A stretch of DNA of 64,000 nt from CADEEN01 sp040384625 (GCA_040384625.1 JAZKIW010000081.1:16365-80364), one strand, 5' to 3'. Positions 8,006 to 17,054 are shown, numbered from the stretch's first letter. Notes: a model not told the origin generated them from the letters alone. Program-made: numbers and translations.

Positions 8006-8790
8006 AAGGTCCCGGGGTAGCCGCCCCCGTCTAGCAGCCAGTTCTGCCCGGTGATGTAGCCCGCGTGCCGGCTGCACAGGAAGGCGCAGGCGGCGCCGAA
8101 CTCTTCCGACTCGCCCAGGCGACGCGCCGGTATCGCCCCACGCCGCACGTCGAGCAACTCGTCGATGCTCTTGCCGCTCTTGGCGGCCGTCGCGGCCATC
8201 GTGGTCCGGATGCGGTCGGTGTCGAAGAAGCCCGGCAGCAGGTTGTTGATCGTCACGTTGCGGCTTGCCAGCTTGCTCTGCCGCGCCAGGCCGGCGACGA
8301 AACCGGTGAGGCCGGAACGCGCGCCATTGGACAGGCCGAGGGTTTCGATTGGGGCCTTGACGGCGCCAGAGGTGATGTTGACGATCCGCCCGTAACCGCG
8401 TGCGGCCATGGCATCCACGGTGGCCTTCATCAGCTCGATCGGCGTCAGCATATTGGCCTCGATGGCCTTGATCCAGGCTTCGCGGTCCCAGTCGCGAAAA
8501 TCGCCCGGCGGCGGCCCGCCGGCGTTGTTGATCAGGATGTCGATCTGCGGCGCCGCCGCCAGGGCCGCCGCGCGGCCCTCGGCGCTGGCGATGTCGCCGA
8601 CCACCGTGCGCACCTCGACGGCCGGATTCAACGCGCGCAACTCGGCCGCGGTGGCCGCCAGGGCCTCGGCGCCGCGCGCCGTGATCACGACGTTGACGCC
8701 CTCGCCCGCCAGCGCCATCGCGCAGCCCTTGCCGAGTCCCTTGCTGGCGGCACACACCAGGGCCCACTTGCCTGCGATTCCCAGATCCAT
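8002..8790 (-). CDS. SDR family oxidoreductase with altered catalytic motif
   Basis: This is a 262-aa classical-length short-chain dehydrogenase with Rossmann fold. The nucleotide motif reads ASKGLGKG near residue 15, followed by NNAGG near 90 and the catalytic-region serine in VNITSG. Where most SDRs have YxxxK there is SNGAR, so both the catalytic tyrosine and lysine appear replaced (S and R). A subset of FabG-like proteins shares this pattern as far as I recall. The C-terminus GQNWLLDGGGYPGTF is typical. It is the last gene of the long leftward run, one base after the EamA gene. Activity and substrate are uncertain. Confidence 0.9.
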   Translation of the reverse strand: MDLGIAGKWALVCAASKGLGKGCAMALAGEGVNVVITARGAEALAATAAELRALNPAVEVRTVVGDIASAEGRAAALAAAPQIDILINNAGGPPPGDFRDWDREAWIKAIEANMLTPIELMKATVDAMAARGYGRIVNITSGAVKAPIETLGLSNGARSGLTGFVAGLARQSKLASRNVTINNLLPGFFDTDRIRTTMAATAAKSGKSIDELLDVRRGAIPARRLGESEEFGAACAFLCSRHAGYITGQNWLLDGGGYPGTF

Positions 8791-8791
8791 T

Positions 8792-9691
8792 TCAGTTTCT
8801 CCACTTGGCCAACAACCACACCCCCAGCAGCACCAGCGCGGTACCCACGACCACCCAGCCGGTAAAGGGTTCGCCGAGCAACCATACCCCGAGCAACACC
8901 GTGCTCAATGGCCCGACCATCCCGGCCTGGGCGGCCAGTGTGGCGCCGATGCGCTCGATCGCCATCATGACCATCAGCACTGGCGCAAAGGTGCAGAGGG
9001 TCGCATTGAGCAGCGACAGCCACAGCACCGGCTCAGGCACCCAGGCCGCCGACGGCGCGCGCAGCACGAAGAGTTGCACGATGCACAGGAGGCAGGCGAC
9101 GCTGGTCGCCGCACCGGTCAGGCGCAGCGCGCCCAGGCGTTGCACCAACTGGCCGCTGTAGACGAGGTAGACCGCGTAGCTGACGGCGCTGCCGAACACC
9201 AGGGCCGCACCGAGCGCAACGTTGGAGCCCTCGAAGCGCAGCTCCTGGCCGAACACCACCGCGACACCGACGTAGCCCAGGGCCATCGCCACGCCTTGTC
9301 GCGCCGACAGGCGCCTGCCGAACAGCAGCACCGACAGCAAGAGGACCAGGGTCGGGTTGAGGTACAGGATCAGGCGCTCGAGCCCCGCGCTGATGTACTG
9401 CAGGCCCATGAAGTCGAGCATGCTAGCCAGGTAGTAGCCGCAGAAGCCCAGACCGAAGACGGCACGCCAATCGCGTGTCGTGAAGGCCTCCTTGCCGCGT
9501 CCCGACCACCAGGCCAGGGCCAGGAACAGTGGCAGCGCCAGCAACATGCGCCAGAACACGACCTGCACGGCGTCGACACCGTGGCGGTACATCAGCTTGG
9601 CCAGGATCGCCTTGCCCGAAAAAGCGATCGCGCCCAGGGTGGCCAGCGCCAGGCCCGGCGCGATCCGGGTCGCCAGGCGCGGGTCGCTCAT
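8792..9691 (-). CDS. EamA/DMT family membrane transporter
   Basis: This is a 299-aa inner-membrane protein with about ten hydrophobic helices arranged as two EamA repeats. The first begins APGLALATLGAIAFSGKAIL and the second follows GSAVSYAVYLVYSGQLV. These proteins usually export metabolites or amino acids. The ATG at 9691 is supported by its ATGA overlap with the preceding acetyltransferase gene. A longer upstream frame lacks membrane character and is not believed. With the gamma-glutamyltransferase and GNAT genes just upstream it may handle an amino-acid conjugate, but this is only context. Confidence 0.9.
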   Translation of the reverse strand: MSDPRLATRIAPGLALATLGAIAFSGKAILAKLMYRHGVDAVQVVFWRMLLALPLFLALAWWSGRGKEAFTTRDWRAVFGLGFCGYYLASMLDFMGLQYISAGLERLILYLNPTLVLLLSVLLFGRRLSARQGVAMALGYVGVAVVFGQELRFEGSNVALGAALVFGSAVSYAVYLVYSGQLVQRLGALRLTGAATSVACLLCIVQLFVLRAPSAAWVPEPVLWLSLLNATLCTFAPVLMVMMAIERIGATLAAQAGMVGPLSTVLLGVWLLGEPFTGWVVVGTALVLLGVWLLAKWRN

Positions 9692-10518
9692 GCCAAGTCG
9701 CGCCGCGGTCTGCGCTGCAGGCACCAGTGGCTTTCGCGCTGCACGAACCCGACCGAGCGGTAGATGCCGATGGCGACGTCGTCCGGATCGGCGCACATCA
9801 CCAGGCGCTGCAAACCGAGCCCGTCGAACGCATGCCGGCAAACATGGTGCACCAGGGCACGGCACAAGCCGCGGCGACGCCAGGCAGTCTGGGTTTCGAC
9901 GTACTGGAACCGGCCCAGGCGCCCGTCGTGCACCAGACCGCAGTCGGCGGCCAGCAGGCCATCAACGACGGCGCCGAACCACAGAGCGATGCCGGCGCCC
10001 TGCATCGCGGCCATGCGTTGCATCGCGCTGCGGCGAAAGACGCGATAGCCCTCAGCCTCGAAAGACGCATCGCGGGCGGCGACCTGGGCCTCCACCGCGA
10101 GGTCGAGTTCCTCAGGCAGGGACAGTGCCCGCAGGACCAGTCCGGGCGCATCACGCACGGCAGGCTGCGGCGCCAAGCCGCTGCGTTCCAGCGTCAACAC
10201 GGCCATCGGGTCGAACTCATCGATGCCGGCAGCGCGCCACGACGGCAGCGGATCGGGCAAGGCAGCCGCATCGACGCCGATCGCGATGTGCTGCGAGAGC
10301 GGCTGCCGGTGGCCGATCTCCTGCGCAAAGCGATCGACCCAGTGCGCCAGTTCGTCGTCGCGCGGTGCCTGCGGCAGGATCAGGCAGTTGCCCCAGTAGT
10401 AGGTCGGATTGGCCGGCACGCGCAGCACGATGCAGTCCTCGCGCTCGGCGACTTCGGCGCCGAAGCGGCAGGCGAGCAGGTGCGACTGCCAGCCGAGACC
10501 GAGTTCCTGAACCCGCAT
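9688..10518 (-). CDS. GNAT family N-acetyltransferase
   Basis: This 276-aa protein carries an acetyltransferase fold in its C-terminal half. The acetyl-CoA pyrophosphate loop is WRRRGLCRALVHHV, and the family's final strand appears as IGIYRSVGFVQRESHW. The N-terminal half (TYYWGNCLILPQAP) resembles a degenerate second GNAT domain, as in double-GNAT proteins. It starts two bases after the gamma-glutamyltransferase stop and overlaps the EamA start. The acceptor is unknown; a small amine or amino acid released by the neighbouring enzyme would fit. Confidence 0.85.
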   Translation of the reverse strand: MRVQELGLGWQSHLLACRFGAEVAEREDCIVLRVPANPTYYWGNCLILPQAPRDDELAHWVDRFAQEIGHRQPLSQHIAIGVDAAALPDPLPSWRAAGIDEFDPMAVLTLERSGLAPQPAVRDAPGLVLRALSLPEELDLAVEAQVAARDASFEAEGYRVFRRSAMQRMAAMQGAGIALWFGAVVDGLLAADCGLVHDGRLGRFQYVETQTAWRRRGLCRALVHHVCRHAFDGLGLQRLVMCADPDDVAIGIYRSVGFVQRESHWCLQRRPRRDLA

Positions 10519-10520
10519 CG

Positions 10521-12167
10521 TCAGAAGCCGACCGCGGCGCCGTCGCGGCGCGGGTCGCTGGCGGCGACGTAGCCCTCGACGCCAGGGTCGCCCAGCCGCC
10601 AGATGGACTGCGCGGCGCCGAAGTCCATGTAGCTGTCGTGCAGGCCGACGATTTGGTGCCCGAGGGCCTGAAGGCCTTGGACGGTGGCAACCGGCATGTG
10701 CCGCTCGACATTGATGTCCAGGCCCTGGTTGAAGCGCCAGCGCGGCGCGTCGCACGCCGCCTGCACGTTCTGTCGATGGTCGAGCAGGCGCACCAGGGTC
10801 TGGATGTGGCCTTGCGGCTGCATGTTGCCGCCCATCACGCCGAAACTCATCACCGGCCGGCCGGCCTGGCTCAGGAAGCCGGGAATGATGGTGTGGAAAG
10901 GCCGTTTGCCAGGCGCCACGACGTTAGGGCTGTGCGGGTCGAGCGAAAAGCCGTGGCCGCGGTTCTGTAGGCTGACGCCGAAGTCCGGCTCGACGACCCC
11001 TGAGCCGAAGCCCATGTAGTTGCTCTGGATGAAGCTGACCATCATGCCGCGCTCATCGGCCGCGGTGAGGTAGATGGTGCCGCCCTTGATGCCGTAGCCG
11101 GGACCGAAGACCTGCGCCCGTGCCGGATCGATCAACCTGGCGCGCGCAGCCAGGTACTGCGCATCGAGCAGCATAGAGGGCGGGCCCTCCATGTGCCGCT
11201 CATCGGCGACGAAGCGGTAGACGTCGGCGAAGGCCAGCTTCATGGCTTCGATCTGCAGATGCTGGCAGGCCGGGCCGTCGAGGTCCATCGACCCGATGTC
11301 GAAGTGCTCCAGCATGCCCAGCGCCATCTGCGCGGCGATGCCCTGGCCGTTCGGCGGGATCTCATGCAGGGTGTGGCCGCGATAATCTTGCTGAAGCGGC
11401 ACGACCCACTCGGGCTGGTAGCTCGCCAGGTCGGCCACCTGCATCGTGCCGCCGTGGCGCTGCGACCAGGCTGCGATGGCTGCACCGATCTCGCCGCGGT
11501 AGAAGGCCTCGCCCTGGGTGGCGCCGATGGCCTTCAAGGCCCGCGCTGCGTGCGGCATCGTGAAGCGCTCGCCGACCGCGGGCGGACGACCCCTGGGCAA
11601 GAACGTCTGCGCAAATCCCGGCGCCTCGATCAGATCGGCAACCTGCGAGGCCATCGCCCACTTCTGTTGCACGATCACCGGCACCGCATAGCCGCGCTCG
11701 GCGATCTCGGCCGCCGGTGCCATCAGGTCGGCGAAGGGCAGTTTGCCGAATCTCCGCGACAGCGCCACCCAGGCCGCGACGGCGCCAGGCACGCTGACCG
11801 AGTCGACGCCACGCGCAGGCGGTGCGACGGCGTCCGCACCGTACTTGCGCAGGAAGTGCTCGCGCGTCCAGGCCGCCGGTGCCGGGCCGCTGGCATTCAG
11901 ACCGTGCAGCTGCGCGCCGTCCCACAGGATGCAGAAGGCGTCCGACCCCAGGCCGTTGCTGCAGGGCTCGACGATGGTCATGCAGGCCGCCGTCGCGATG
12001 GCTGCATCGACCGCATTGCCGCCGGCGGCCAACATGCGCAGGCCGGCCTGCGCGGCCAGCGGATGCGAGGTGGCGACGACATTGCGCGCGAAGACCGGCA
12101 GGCGCGCGCTGGCGTAGGGTTGCTCGTAGGTGAACATCGGCATCTTCGGTGGTCGGTGAACGATCAT
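10521..12167 (-). CDS. Gamma-glutamyltransferase family N-terminal nucleophile hydrolase
   Basis: This 548-aa protein belongs to the gamma-glutamyltranspeptidase fold. It shows HPLAAQAGLRMLAAGGNAVDA near the N-terminus, CSNGLGSDAF, and IPPNGQGIAAQMALGML. The probable autocleavage threonine is in KGGTIYLTAADERG, near residue 360. The C-terminal part has FGVMGGNMQPQGHIQ. No signal peptide is apparent, unlike classical periplasmic Ggt, so a cytoplasmic role on gamma-glutamyl or related amide compounds is likely. The second ATG (MPMF) ten residues in is an alternative start. It sits between the MFS and GNAT genes in one run. Confidence 0.9.
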   Translation of the reverse strand: MIVHRPPKMPMFTYEQPYASARLPVFARNVVATSHPLAAQAGLRMLAAGGNAVDAAIATAACMTIVEPCSNGLGSDAFCILWDGAQLHGLNASGPAPAAWTREHFLRKYGADAVAPPARGVDSVSVPGAVAAWVALSRRFGKLPFADLMAPAAEIAERGYAVPVIVQQKWAMASQVADLIEAPGFAQTFLPRGRPPAVGERFTMPHAARALKAIGATQGEAFYRGEIGAAIAAWSQRHGGTMQVADLASYQPEWVVPLQQDYRGHTLHEIPPNGQGIAAQMALGMLEHFDIGSMDLDGPACQHLQIEAMKLAFADVYRFVADERHMEGPPSMLLDAQYLAARARLIDPARAQVFGPGYGIKGGTIYLTAADERGMMVSFIQSNYMGFGSGVVEPDFGVSLQNRGHGFSLDPHSPNVVAPGKRPFHTIIPGFLSQAGRPVMSFGVMGGNMQPQGHIQTLVRLLDHRQNVQAACDAPRWRFNQGLDINVERHMPVATVQGLQALGHQIVGLHDSYMDFGAAQSIWRLGDPGVEGYVAASDPRRDGAAVGF

Positions 12168-12188
12168 CGCATCAGCGAGCGCCGCCGT

Positions 12189-13817
12189 TCAGGACGGCAG
12201 GTCGGGCGGCATGTCGAGCGACTTGGCCACGTAGCGGCGCACACGCGGCGGCTGGCTATCGACGTGAAACGCCAGCCGCTGCACGCGCAGGTCGGCGTCG
12301 AAGGTCGAGAAGCGCTCGAGCCGGCGCTGATGCTCGACCCAGTTCTCATCGACGAAGTACTCGATCACCCGCTCCGGATGCGCGACGTCGCGGAACAGGC
12401 CCCAGGACAGAGCCCCCTGCCGCAGGCGGGCGCGCCGGGTGCGCTGCATTACTTCAGAGAATTCCGCGGCCCGCGCCGGATCGATCAGGTACTCGACCGT
12501 CACCATCACCGGGCCGTCATCCGGATCGACGTCCACCGGAGGCTCGGCCGGGCTGCTGACGGCTGCGGGGCTGAAGTCGATGTCGGCGCCGCCGTCGATG
12601 CTGAAGCGGCGAAACAGCACCAGCATCAGCACGCCCGAAACGGCGGCCGCGGCCACGGCGGCCGCCACATCCGTCCAGGTCGCCACCTGGCCCCACAGCA
12701 AGGAGCCTGCGGCAGAACCGCCCATCAAGGCCATCTGGTAGATCGACATGCCGCGCGCGCGCACCCAGTCAGGCAGCGCAACCTGGGCCGCGATCGTCAG
12801 CGAATTGGCGACCGAGATCCAGGCCATCCCCACCAGGACCATCGCCGGCAAGCCGACCCACAACTCGGGCACATAGACGATCAGCACGGACAGGGCCGCC
12901 TGCAGGATCGTGCCCACGCGCACGAACTGCTCGCGCGAGTAGCGCGCGCGCCAGCGCGGAAAGTACAGCGCGGCCACGATCGCACCAAGTCCCAGGCAGG
13001 CCAACATCAGGGTGAAGGTGGCCGGCCCGCCGCCATGCAGGCGCTGCGCCACCAGGGGCAGCAGCGCGATGAGCGCGGTCGACTGGAGGAAGAACAGGAA
13101 GACGCGCAGCAGGATGATCTTCAAGCGCGGTGACTGGCGCGCGAAGTTCAGACCCACCCGCATCGCGCCGACGAAGCGCTCGCCCGGCAGCGTGCTGAGC
13201 TTGGGCTGGCGCTTCCAGCGCAGGATCAGCACGAAGGCCGCGCCGGCCAGCAGCGCATTGAGCACGAACACCGCGGCGCTGCTGAAAGCCGCGAGCAAGG
13301 CCCCGGCCAGCACCGGCCCGATCACGCGCGACAGGTTCATCGCGATTCCGTTCAACGCGATCGCCGGCGACAACTGCGCGCGCGGCACGATCTCGGGGAC
13401 GATGGCCGCAAACACCGGCCAGCGCATCGCCAGGCCGATGCCGTTGACGAAGGTCAGCGCCAGCAGCAGATTGGCCGTCAGGGCGTCGGCGAGCGAGAGG
13501 CCCGCCAGCACCATCGCATTGATCGAGACCCAGAGTTGCGTCGCCGCGAAGTAGCGCCGGCGGTCGAGGATGTCGGCCATCGCTCCGCTGGGCAAGCCGA
13601 GCAGGAACACTGGCAAGGTAGAAGCCGTCTGGACCAGGGCCACCATGACCGGGCTGGTGGTCAGGGTAGTCATCAACCAGGCGGCGGCCACGTCGTTCAT
13701 CCACATCGTCATGTTGGCCGCCAACCAGGCCAGCCAGAGCATGCGAAAGACGGGCTCCTTTAGAGGCGCCAGGGCCGGTGCGTCAGACAGTGCAGTCAAG
13801 GGTCTCAGGAGCGGCAT
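12189..13817 (-). CDS. MFS transporter (MFS_3/EntS-like) with C-terminal dimeric barrel domain
   Basis: This is a 542-aa protein. Residues about 20-415 are a 12-helix major facilitator, with WMNDVAAAWLMTTLT and the loop SGAMADILDRRRYF between helices 2 and 3. Residues about 450-542 (VMVTVEYLIDPARAAEFSEV onward) look like a cytoplasmic alpha/beta-barrel of the monooxygenase-like type. This two-part layout is known for the MFS_3 family and is not a new fusion. The ATG at 13817 gives the right N-terminus (MPLLRPLTALSD). It follows pobA by 28 bases and may export an aromatic or siderophore-like compound. Confidence 0.88.
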   Translation of the reverse strand: MPLLRPLTALSDAPALAPLKEPVFRMLWLAWLAANMTMWMNDVAAAWLMTTLTTSPVMVALVQTASTLPVFLLGLPSGAMADILDRRRYFAATQLWVSINAMVLAGLSLADALTANLLLALTFVNGIGLAMRWPVFAAIVPEIVPRAQLSPAIALNGIAMNLSRVIGPVLAGALLAAFSSAAVFVLNALLAGAAFVLILRWKRQPKLSTLPGERFVGAMRVGLNFARQSPRLKIILLRVFLFFLQSTALIALLPLVAQRLHGGGPATFTLMLACLGLGAIVAALYFPRWRARYSREQFVRVGTILQAALSVLIVYVPELWVGLPAMVLVGMAWISVANSLTIAAQVALPDWVRARGMSIYQMALMGGSAAGSLLWGQVATWTDVAAAVAAAAVSGVLMLVLFRRFSIDGGADIDFSPAAVSSPAEPPVDVDPDDGPVMVTVEYLIDPARAAEFSEVMQRTRRARLRQGALSWGLFRDVAHPERVIEYFVDENWVEHQRRLERFSTFDADLRVQRLAFHVDSQPPRVRRYVAKSLDMPPDLPS

Positions 13818-13845
13818 GGCGGCAGCATGCCATTGATCGGACCGA

Positions 13846-15039
13846 CTACGCGTCGAAGGGCAGGCCGACGTAGTTCTCGGCCAGGGCCGTGGCCGCGGCA
13901 CGCGAACTCACGAGGTAGTCGAGTTCGGCGCGTTGCAGCCGCTGACCGATGGCGCCAGCGTCCGGGAACTTGTGCAGCAGGGACGTCATCCACCAGGAAA
14001 AGCGCTCGGCCTTCCAGATGCGGGCCAGGCAGCGCGCTGAGTAGTAGTCGATGCCGGCCTCGCTCTTGTCGGCGTAGTACTCGACCAGCGCTCGCGCCAG
14101 GGTCCGCACATCGGAAGCGGCGAGGTTGAGGCCCTTGGCCCCCGTGGGCGGAACGATGTGCGCCGCATCCCCGGCCAGGAACAAGCGCCCGAAGCGCATC
14201 GGCTCGGCGACGAAGCTGCGCAGCGGCGCGATGCTCTTCTCGATCGACGGGCCGGTGACCAGGGCGGCTGCAGCGGCGGGGTCCAGGCGTCGACGCAGTT
14301 CGTCCCAGAAGGCGTTGTCGCTCCATTGCTCCACCTGGTCGTGCAGGGAACATTGGACGTAGTAGCGGGTGCGTGTGGGCGAACGCATCGAGCACAGCGC
14401 AAAGCCGCGCTCATGGTTCGAGTAGATCAACTCGTGAGACACGGGCGGGGTATCGGCCAGCACGCCGAGCCAGCCGAACGGATAGACCTTTTCGAAGATG
14501 GACAGCGCCGCCGGCGGCACGCTGGCGCGGCAGGGGCCGTGATAGCCGTCGCAGCCGGCGATGAAGTCGCAGCGCAACTCCTGTGGCTGGCCGTCGAGGC
14601 TGAAGGTGATGCTCGGCGTGCCGGCATCGTAATCGTGCGGGGCGACGTCCTTGGCCTCGTAGATCGTGGGCAGCCCTGCAGCCACCCGCGCCGCCATCAG
14701 GTCGCGCGTCAGTTCGGTCTGCCCATAGACCATCACCTGCCTGCCCCCGGTCAACGTGTGCAGATCGATGCGATGGCGACCACCACCGAAGCAGAGTTCG
14801 AAGCCGTGGTGTGCCAGGCCTTCGGCGTGCATGCGCGCACCGACGCCGGCTTCGTCGAGCAGGTCGCAGGTCGTCTGTTCGAGCACCCCGGCGCGGATAC
14901 GGCCGAGCACATAGGCCGCACTCTGGCGCTCGACGATGACGTTGTCGATACCAGCGCGGTGCAGCAACTGGCCGAGCAGCAGGCCCGACGGTCCGCCGCC
15001 GACGATCGCAATCTGCGTGCGCCGCGGCGAGCCCGTCAT
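13846..15039 (-). CDS. pobA: 4-hydroxybenzoate 3-monooxygenase
   Basis: This 397-aa flavoprotein hydroxylates 4-hydroxybenzoate to protocatechuate using FAD, NAD(P)H and oxygen. The FAD dinucleotide motif is IVGGGPSGLLLGQLLHRAG near residue 12. The linker RIRAGVLEQTT, the central DFIAGCDGYHG, and GRLFLAGDAAHIVPPTGAKG near residue 285 are characteristic of PobA. The length matches the family. No pobR regulator is adjacent, which is unusual; instead it lies seven bases after tctA. This links aromatic acid oxidation to the TTT permease. A protocatechuate ring-cleavage pathway is not in the window. Confidence 0.95.
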   Translation of the reverse strand: MTGSPRRTQIAIVGGGPSGLLLGQLLHRAGIDNVIVERQSAAYVLGRIRAGVLEQTTCDLLDEAGVGARMHAEGLAHHGFELCFGGGRHRIDLHTLTGGRQVMVYGQTELTRDLMAARVAAGLPTIYEAKDVAPHDYDAGTPSITFSLDGQPQELRCDFIAGCDGYHGPCRASVPPAALSIFEKVYPFGWLGVLADTPPVSHELIYSNHERGFALCSMRSPTRTRYYVQCSLHDQVEQWSDNAFWDELRRRLDPAAAAALVTGPSIEKSIAPLRSFVAEPMRFGRLFLAGDAAHIVPPTGAKGLNLAASDVRTLARALVEYYADKSEAGIDYYSARCLARIWKAERFSWWMTSLLHKFPDAGAIGQRLQRAELDYLVSSRAAATALAENYVGLPFDA

Positions 15040-15046
15040 GCCGGAC

Positions 15047-16564
15047 TCAGACTTCCTCTTCCACGAAAGCCTCGGCGCGCTTCTTCTTGATCGACGGCAG
15101 CATGACCACGACGATCATCAGAAACGCGGCAAGCAGCAGACCAGCCGACAGCGGCCGCGTCGCGAAGGTGGTCCAGTCGCCGCGCGACAGCAGGAGCGCG
15201 CGGCGCAGGTTCTCCTCCATCATCGGCCCGAGGATGAAGCCCAGCAGCAGCGGCGCCGGCTCGCAATGCAGCTTGTAGAAGATGTAGCCGACGACGCCGA
15301 ACAACACCGCCATGTACACGTCGAAGTTGTTGTTGTTGAGCGTGTACAGGCCAATACAGCAGAAGGCCAGGATCGCCGGATAGAGCAGGCGGTAAGGCAC
15401 TGTCAGCAGCTTGATCCAGATACCGATCAGCGGCAGGTTCAGGATCACCAGCATCGCGTTGCCGACCCACATGCTGGCGATCAGGCCCCAGAACAGCTGC
15501 GGGTTGCTTGTCATGACCTGCGGGCCGGGCTGGATGCCCTTGATGGTCATCGCGCCGACCATCAGTGCCATCACGGCATTCGGCGGGATGCCCAGCGTGA
15601 GCATCGGAATGAACGAGGTCTGGGCTCCCGCGTTGTTGGCACTTTCCGGGCCCGCGACGCCGCGGATGTTGCCCTGTCCGAACGGCACTTCGCCGGGACG
15701 GCCGCGCGACTTCTTCTCGACTGTGTAGGCCGCGAACGCCGCCAGCAGTGCGCCGCCGCCCGGCAGCACGCCCAGGATCGAGCCCAGCGCCGTGCCGCGC
15801 AGCACAGCCGGCCAAGCGTCCTGGAAGTCCTGCTTGGTCGGCCACAGACCCTTGACGTCCTTGGTGAAGACCTCGCGGTGCTCGGCCGGACGACCCAGGT
15901 TGGCGATGATTTCGCCAAAGCCGAAGATGCCCATCGCGATGGTCACGAAGCCGATGCCGTCAGTGAGTTCAGGGATGTCGAAGCTGTAGCGCGGCACACC
16001 CGAGATCACGTCGGTGTTGATCTGGCCGAGCAACAGGCCGAGAAGAATCATCGCGATGGCCTTGATCAGCGAGCCCGAGGCCAGTACCACGGCGCCGATC
16101 AGGCCCAACACCATCAGCGAGAAGTACTCAGCCGGGCCGAACTTGAAGGCCAGCTCGGTCAGCGGGGGAGCGAAGGCAGCGATGACGATCGTGCCCACGC
16201 AACCTGCGAAGAACGAGCCGAGGCCGGCCGCCGCCAGCGCTGCGCCGGCACGGCCCTTGCGCGCCATCTGGTAGCCGTCGATGGCTGTCACCACCGAGCT
16301 CGACTCGCCCGGCACATTGATCAGGATCGCCGTCGTTGAGCCGCCGTACTGGGCGCCGTAGTAGATGCCGGCCAGCATGATCAGCGCCGGCGTGGCGTCC
16401 AGCGCGTAGATGCTGGGCAGTAGCATCGCGATGGTGGCCACCGGCCCGAGGCCCGGCAGCACGCCGATCAGGGTACCCAGCATTGCGCCGCCGAAGGCAT
16501 ATAGCAGATTAGTCGCGGTGAACGCGACCCCGAAGCCGAGCATCAGGTTGTTGATGAGATCCAT
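15047..16564 (-). CDS. tctA: Tripartite tricarboxylate transporter large permease TctA
   Basis: This is a 505-aa inner-membrane protein with about 12 helices, the large subunit of a TTT carrier. The diagnostic regions are present: IGVLPGLGPVATIAMLLPS near residue 37, QYGGSTTAILINVPGE near 73, and the internal repeat VLPGGGALLAAFAAY near 263. It follows tctB by 19 bases. No tctC lies in the same unit, but two Bug receptors lie within 15 kb. The coupling to pobA suggests the cargo could be an aromatic carboxylate. Confidence 0.95.
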   Translation of the reverse strand: MDLINNLMLGFGVAFTATNLLYAFGGAMLGTLIGVLPGLGPVATIAMLLPSIYALDATPALIMLAGIYYGAQYGGSTTAILINVPGESSSVVTAIDGYQMARKGRAGAALAAAGLGSFFAGCVGTIVIAAFAPPLTELAFKFGPAEYFSLMVLGLIGAVVLASGSLIKAIAMILLGLLLGQINTDVISGVPRYSFDIPELTDGIGFVTIAMGIFGFGEIIANLGRPAEHREVFTKDVKGLWPTKQDFQDAWPAVLRGTALGSILGVLPGGGALLAAFAAYTVEKKSRGRPGEVPFGQGNIRGVAGPESANNAGAQTSFIPMLTLGIPPNAVMALMVGAMTIKGIQPGPQVMTSNPQLFWGLIASMWVGNAMLVILNLPLIGIWIKLLTVPYRLLYPAILAFCCIGLYTLNNNNFDVYMAVLFGVVGYIFYKLHCEPAPLLLGFILGPMMEENLRRALLLSRGDWTTFATRPLSAGLLLAAFLMIVVVMLPSIKKKRAEAFVEEEV

Positions 16565-16583
16565 GAGAGCAGTCCTTCGGCGT

Positions 16584-17054
16584 TCAGGCGTTGGCGCCGA
16601 AAATGGTCGGCCACATCGGGATGATCAAGCTCAGTCCCTTGATGAAGATCACCCAGGACATCAGGATCAGCACGATCGCGTTGCCGATCGTCGCCTTCCA
16701 GCTGAACTCGTCGCTGGCCCAACTCGAGATCAGCACCATCGCGGGCAAGGTGATCACCAGACCCAGCCGCGGCAGGGCCACACCGAACAGGGCCACCGCG
16801 AACAGGATCACGATCAAGGGCTTCCAGGCGATGGCGCCTATGGGTGCGCCGCCCTCGGCCTCGATGGTCAAGGCCTTGAACAGCTCGAGCGCCCCCAGCA
16901 AGGCCAGCAGCACGCCCAGGCCGAAGGGGAAGTAGCCCGGGCCGGGGCGCGCCGAGCTGCCGAAGCTGTAGGTGGTGGCGCCCCAGGCAAATGCCACACC
17001 GATGACCAGGAACATCATGCCGGCCCAGAAATCGCGTTCGCTCTTGATCTTCAT
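16584..17054 (-). CDS. tctB: Tripartite tricarboxylate transporter small subunit TctB
   Basis: This 156-aa protein has four predicted membrane helices and the family N-terminal pattern SERDFWAGMMFLVIGVAFAW followed by PGPGYFPFGLG. The start at 17054 has a GGAG about 12 bases upstream. It is the first gene of the leftward eight-gene run, 91 bases after the gspE stop. TctB stabilises TctA in the TTT complex. A longer upstream frame was rejected as it lacks family similarity. Confidence 0.92.
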   Translation of the reverse strand: MKIKSERDFWAGMMFLVIGVAFAWGATTYSFGSSARPGPGYFPFGLGVLLALLGALELFKALTIEAEGGAPIGAIAWKPLIVILFAVALFGVALPRLGLVITLPAMVLISSWASDEFSWKATIGNAIVLILMSWVIFIKGLSLIIPMWPTIFGANA

